Source: CAYJGJ01 sp964367585
GTDB lineage: Bacteria > Bacillota > Clostridia > Peptostreptococcales > Anaerovoracaceae
DNA: 33,133 nt
Direction of reading: 5' to 3'
Assembly (NCBI GenBank): GCA_964367585.1
Contig: CAYIYH010000015.1
Location: 1 to 33,133, forward strand
Shown: one piece after another, positions 31,048-33,133 of the stretch
Position numbering within the stretch: the first letter of the stretch is position 1
Layout: the number at the start of each line of letters is the position of its first letter
Made by a program: the position numbers and the translations under genes
Notes under the pieces: model-generated
Told to the model about the DNA's origin: nothing
The model's database searches: none
What the model saw: the letters and a program-made list of their open reading frames with translations, nothing else

Positions 31048-33069
31048 ATGAAATCCATAAAAATGAAAATTCTAGCCACAATACTCCCTTTTGTTATTGT
31101 GGTGATAACTCTTGTTATCGGTCTACTTCTGTACGGTATGTACGAAAGTACTGTATCCGCTCTGGAAGAATCAATGAATTCAAGTGCAACAATCGCTTCA
31201 CTTGCCGTTCAAAACCAACTTGAAGCGCACAAGGATTTATCATTACAATTTTCTTATGACCGCATTTTGACACAAGAAATACCAAATCAAAATGCGGAAA
31301 ATTATGATGACGTAAAAAATGAAGTGCTTGAATACTGTGAAGAACTAAGATCGACACATGATTTAGCATTTCTACAAGTAATGGATAAAAACGGAGTTGA
31401 GCTTGGTACCGGTATGGACTTTGCATATGAGCCTTATTTTCACCATGTCAGAGATGTGGGTACACCATACATTACAGATTACATAACCAGCCTTATCACG
31501 GGAGATTTGTTAATTATGGTAGCCGCTCCCATTGAAAGAAACGGCGAATTTGACGGATGCGTACTCTATGCTGTAAGCCCTTCTTCTTTTTCGGAAATAG
31601 TCTCACAAATTGTCGTAGGTGAAGGTGGTATTGCAGAAATGGTAGACAGTAGCGGAACTGTCATCGCAAGCCCCGATACCGAATCAGTAACAAACAAGTA
31701 CAATGTTATTGAAGATGCAAAAAACAATCCCGACCTTGAAGGCTTTTCGATGGTTATACAAAACTTAATCGATGACCAATCGGATTTTGCAAGATATTCT
31801 CAAAACGGCACAAATAAATTCGCTGCGTACACTCCCGTTAGTAACACAAACGGTTGGGGCCTTTATATTACCGCTGACGAAGATGTATTTCTTGAGCAAA
31901 TGAATACTTTTATGTATATTAATGTCATTGTTGCGTTTATAGCAATCATTATCCTTACGACTGTGATTTTTCGTGTGGCAAACAATATCTCAAAACCAGT
32001 TCAACTATGTGCCGACAGGCTCTCAAAACTTGCAGATGGCGACTTGAAAACAGCTGTACCCGATATTAAAACCAATGATGAAACGAAAGTGCTTGCAAAC
32101 TCTACGAGCATCATTGTAAATAACTTGTCTGTAATCATTGATGATATAGGTATGGGGCTTGGAGAAATGTCAAAGGGCAATTTTGATATTCAGATAAACT
32201 CGGAAGAATATTTTAAAGGAGATTTTCATCCGCTTGCAATGGCGATGAACAACCTGATCGGAAAGATGACCGAAACGATTGCGCAAATAAACGTATCTAC
32301 CGAGCAAGTTCAATCGGGAAATGAGCAAATGTCTATGGGCTCACAATCATTAGCACGGGGAGCAACGGAACAGGCGGAAGCGGTACAGGGACTTGCGACA
32401 ATGATTGCCAGTGCAGCAGAGCAAATCAAACAAACGACCGCCGATTCACAGGAAGCAAAAACGATTACGGACAAAGCAATGGAAACACTTGCAATCAGTG
32501 ATGAACAGATGAATAAAATGATGGACGCAATGCTTGTTATTGACGCAAAATCCAACGAAATAAGTAAGATTATTAAAACAATAGACGATATCGCTTTCCA
32601 AACAAACATTTTATCACTCAATGCAGCAGTTGAAGCGGCAAGAGCAGGCAGTGCAGGCAAAGGCTTTGCGGTTGTTGCTGATGAAGTGCGAAACCTTGCA
32701 ACAAAATCGGCACAGTCGGCAAAAGAAACCGCAACTCTAATTGAAGAAACGGTTGCCGCTGTTAAGGAAGGTGCCAAAATCTCCGAGGAAACGAAAAAAG
32801 CGCTTGATATGGTTGAGGTAGTTGTAGAGCAAATCACCGAAATTGTAGAGAAAATAGCAGTTTCAACCGCGGAGCGAATGAGAGGCATAAGCCGCATGAA
32901 CGTAGAAATAGATCAAATATCCTCTGTCGTGCATACTAACTCAGCAACTGCAGAGGAGAGTGCGGAAGCCAGCGAAAAACTTTCCAGCCAAGCAAATATG
33001 CTAAAAGAGATTGTAGGGCAGTTTACTTTGAACGGAACTTCTATGGAAAGGGAAAAGGCGCGTAGTTAA
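31048..33069 (+). CDS. Methyl-accepting chemotaxis protein with Cache sensor
   Basis: A 673-residue receptor with AAGGAG before ATG 31048. Order: membrane helix about 8-30; double-Cache-type extracytoplasmic sensor about 35-285 (Y-E-P-Y-F-H-H-V, T-G-D-L-L-I-M-V-A-A-P-I, Y-T-P-V-S-N-T-N-G-W-G-L-Y); second helix about 287-309; HAMP about 310-362; then a long signalling coiled coil. The hairpin tip D-D-I-A-F-Q-T-N-I-L-S-L-N-A-A-V-E-A-A-R-A-G near 510-532 contacts CheA and CheW. There is no C-terminal CheR-tethering pentapeptide (it ends E-R-E-K-A-R-S). It stands alone with its own promoter; the ligand is unknown. Confidence 0.92.
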   Translation: MKSIKMKILATILPFVIVVITLVIGLLLYGMYESTVSALEESMNSSATIASLAVQNQLEAHKDLSLQFSYDRILTQEIPNQNAENYDDVKNEVLEYCEELRSTHDLAFLQVMDKNGVELGTGMDFAYEPYFHHVRDVGTPYITDYITSLITGDLLIMVAAPIERNGEFDGCVLYAVSPSSFSEIVSQIVVGEGGIAEMVDSSGTVIASPDTESVTNKYNVIEDAKNNPDLEGFSMVIQNLIDDQSDFARYSQNGTNKFAAYTPVSNTNGWGLYITADEDVFLEQMNTFMYINVIVAFIAIIILTTVIFRVANNISKPVQLCADRLSKLADGDLKTAVPDIKTNDETKVLANSTSIIVNNLSVIIDDIGMGLGEMSKGNFDIQINSEEYFKGDFHPLAMAMNNLIGKMTETIAQINVSTEQVQSGNEQMSMGSQSLARGATEQAEAVQGLATMIASAAEQIKQTTADSQEAKTITDKAMETLAISDEQMNKMMDAMLVIDAKSNEISKIIKTIDDIAFQTNILSLNAAVEAARAGSAGKGFAVVADEVRNLATKSAQSAKETATLIEETVAAVKEGAKISEETKKALDMVEVVVEQITEIVEKIAVSTAERMRGISRMNVEIDQISSVVHTNSATAEESAEASEKLSSQANMLKEIVGQFTLNGTSMEREKARS

Positions 33070-33103
33070 AGAGGAAACAACTTAAAATTTTGTTCTCGCG
33101 TGA

Positions 33104-33131
33104 TTGCATTTCTAAAAAAATGTGTTATAAT
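33104..33131 (+). promoter_or_regulatory. Promoter at the right edge of the window
   Basis: TTGCAT (33104-33109), 16-bp spacer, perfect TATAAT (33126-33131). It would drive a gene beyond the window. Confidence 0.5.
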
Positions 33132-33133
33132 AG

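Noticed and set aside
32310..32897. 195-codon minus-strand ORF inside the MCP gene
   Set aside because: It mirrors the repetitive heptad coding of the signalling domain; it is Ser/Ala/Ile-rich without a ribosome site.

Overview
The window is AT-rich DNA from a low-GC Bacillota, most likely a motile anaerobic clostridium. The reasons are strong AGGAGG-type ribosome sites, near-consensus SigA promoters, a SigD-type flagellar promoter, RelB/YafQ and Cthe_2159-type proteins, and several large c-di-GMP and chemotaxis receptors. No tRNA, rRNA or CRISPR array was seen. A 100-N scaffold gap flanked by an identical 55-bp overlap shows that this is a draft assembly; the gap is probably artificial.

Layout. 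(1) 1-7410: end of a 4Fe-4S protein, an ABM-fold protein, a TetR regulator whose promoter is covered by a 35-bp palindrome, two ABC exporter-fold half-transporters, a remnant of a methyltransferase, a DUF6796 membrane protein (split by the gap), an LCMT/TcmP-type methyltransferase and an ATC-hydrolase-family protein; a strong terminator closes the run. (2) 7624-8847: aldo/keto reductase with two Fe-S motifs. (3) 9083-13550: a truncated solute-binding leader ORF overlapping (ATGA) a 1358-aa FIST-EAL-TM-Cache-TM-GGDEF protein. (4) 13784-16326: old-yellow-enzyme-family reductase, a DUF3267 zincin on the minus strand, and a dead merR gene. (5) 16331-21735: two-component system, polyphosphate-polymerase-domain (VTC) protein, DUF4956 membrane protein and a Cthe_2159-type lipoprotein, with OmpR-type 11-bp direct repeats at two promoters. 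(6) 21738-27432: small accessory genes (Crp/Fnr with a YdcZ transporter, a tiny XRE regulator, NERD nuclease-like protein, a SigD-driven pair of small ORFs, RelB/YafQ toxin-antitoxin, DUF1801, an anchored unknown protein). (7) 27706-33133: a double-SBP / degenerate GGDEF / EAL protein and a methyl-accepting chemotaxis protein.

The most unusual signal is a five-copy, same-orientation, ~80-120-bp structured repeat at 15667, 16364, 19135, 23701 and 27457. Each copy has a 5' stem, a conserved CGTTYYAM-like linker and a second hairpin with a 2-nt bulge. Two copies also have a perfect 12-bp third stem. The stems co-vary between copies, which suggests a conserved RNA or DNA fold. I do not recognise it as a named family. 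The second main candidate is the FIST-EAL-Cache-GGDEF protein, which puts the phosphodiesterase and cyclase domains at opposite ends of a membrane sensor.

Working together: the two c-di-GMP proteins, the MCP and the VTC/DUF4956/lipoprotein operon fit a surface-sensing and attachment theme. The first region looks like a self-regulated small-molecule transport and modification operon. These roles are inferred from family membership and gene order only.
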